Source: Quercus robur (taxonomy: Eukaryota > Streptophyta > Magnoliopsida > Fagales > Fagaceae). From it: a stretch of DNA of 64,000 nt. The translations under genes were made by a program, and so were the position numbers. The notes beneath the pieces are model-generated. The model searched no databases, had not been told where the DNA came from, and saw only the letters and a list, made by a program, of their open reading frames with translations. Where the stretch lies: NCBI RefSeq assembly GCF_932294415.1, contig NC_065543.1:77476-141475 (forward strand), written 5' to 3'. This document shows positions 63,713-64,000 of the stretch, one piece after another; within the stretch, counting starts at the first letter, position 1, and each line of letters starts with the position of its first letter.

Positions 63713-64000
63713 ATGTGTGTTTATGTCTATGTATGTTTATGTTTATGTGTGTGTGTGTTTATGTGTATATGTATTTATGTTTGTTTGTTTTTGTTTATAT
63801 TTGTTTATGTGTGTTTATGTGTATGTGTGTTTATGTTTGTTTGTTTTTGTGTATGTTTGTTTGTATTTGTGTTCATGTATGTTTATGTGTATGTGTGTTT
63901 ATGTTTATGTTTATAAATATAAACATACATAAACATGCATAAACATAAACACACATGCACATACACATAAACATAAATATGCACACACATAAACATACAC
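63713..64000. repeat. TATGTG-type array in foldback arrangement, to window end
   Basis: TGTGTTTATG-type words up to about 63915, then CATAAACA/CATACA words to the end. It mirrors 42409-42595 and continues past the window. Confidence 0.9.

Overview
The window looks like nuclear DNA of a woody eudicot. The AT-rich background, the plant gene families, the tRNA-iMet-primed Copia elements and a short MITE family I associate with Fagaceae suggest an oak or chestnut relative, but the species is an inference. Most of the 64 kb is nested transposable elements. Only three genes look potentially functional: an LRR-XII receptor kinase (13036-16463, two exons), a Myb/SANT-like protein (44470-45666, three coding exons) and a mitochondrial-type ribosomal protein L30 (52380-52787, two exons).

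Layout. 1-523: Copia LTR end, primer site and truncated gag. 524-9835: two decayed LRR-kinase copies arranged head to head as a roughly 3 kb inverted repeat around a 1.1 kb spacer; the right copy continues into a downstream region shared with the intact gene. 9840-12890: AT-rich intergenic DNA with a foldback element. 12895-17735: the intact LRR-kinase copy, in direct orientation to the right pseudogene arm. 18286-19458: non-autonomous element with long terminal inverted repeats. 19459-23650: degraded Gypsy-type element with a transposon-protein pseudogene and a hairpin-rich minisatellite. 23790-25126: minus-strand Gypsy gag and LTR remnant. 26583-32606: 6 kb unit bounded by terminal inverted repeats and 9 bp near-identical target duplications; it holds a solo LTR, a MITE and a 92 bp satellite of about 20 copies. 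34790-40380: minus-strand L1-type LINE. 40531-40690: tRNA-derived SINE. 41240-43010 and 47985-49385: two copies of a repeat associated with TATGTG-type arrays, flanking the Myb/SANT gene and an endoglucanase fragment. 50344-51661: hAT element. 52380-52787: L30 gene. 53299-53892: truncated NRT1/PTR transporter. 54811-61356: nearly intact gag-only LTR retrotransposon. 61357-62290: second LINE fragment. 62291-63393: second Copia LTR and gag remnant. 63395-64000: inverted copy of the TATGTG-type array unit.

The most interesting arrangement is the LRR-kinase cluster. A non-RD immune-type receptor kinase sits a few kilobases from an inverted pair of its own pseudogenes, which could form double-stranded RNA matching the intact gene if it were transcribed through. 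Other signals worth following are the satellite-bearing TIR element, the hairpin minisatellite, the dispersed TATGTG arrays and the gag-only retrotransposon with many polypurine tracts and TCGCG clusters.
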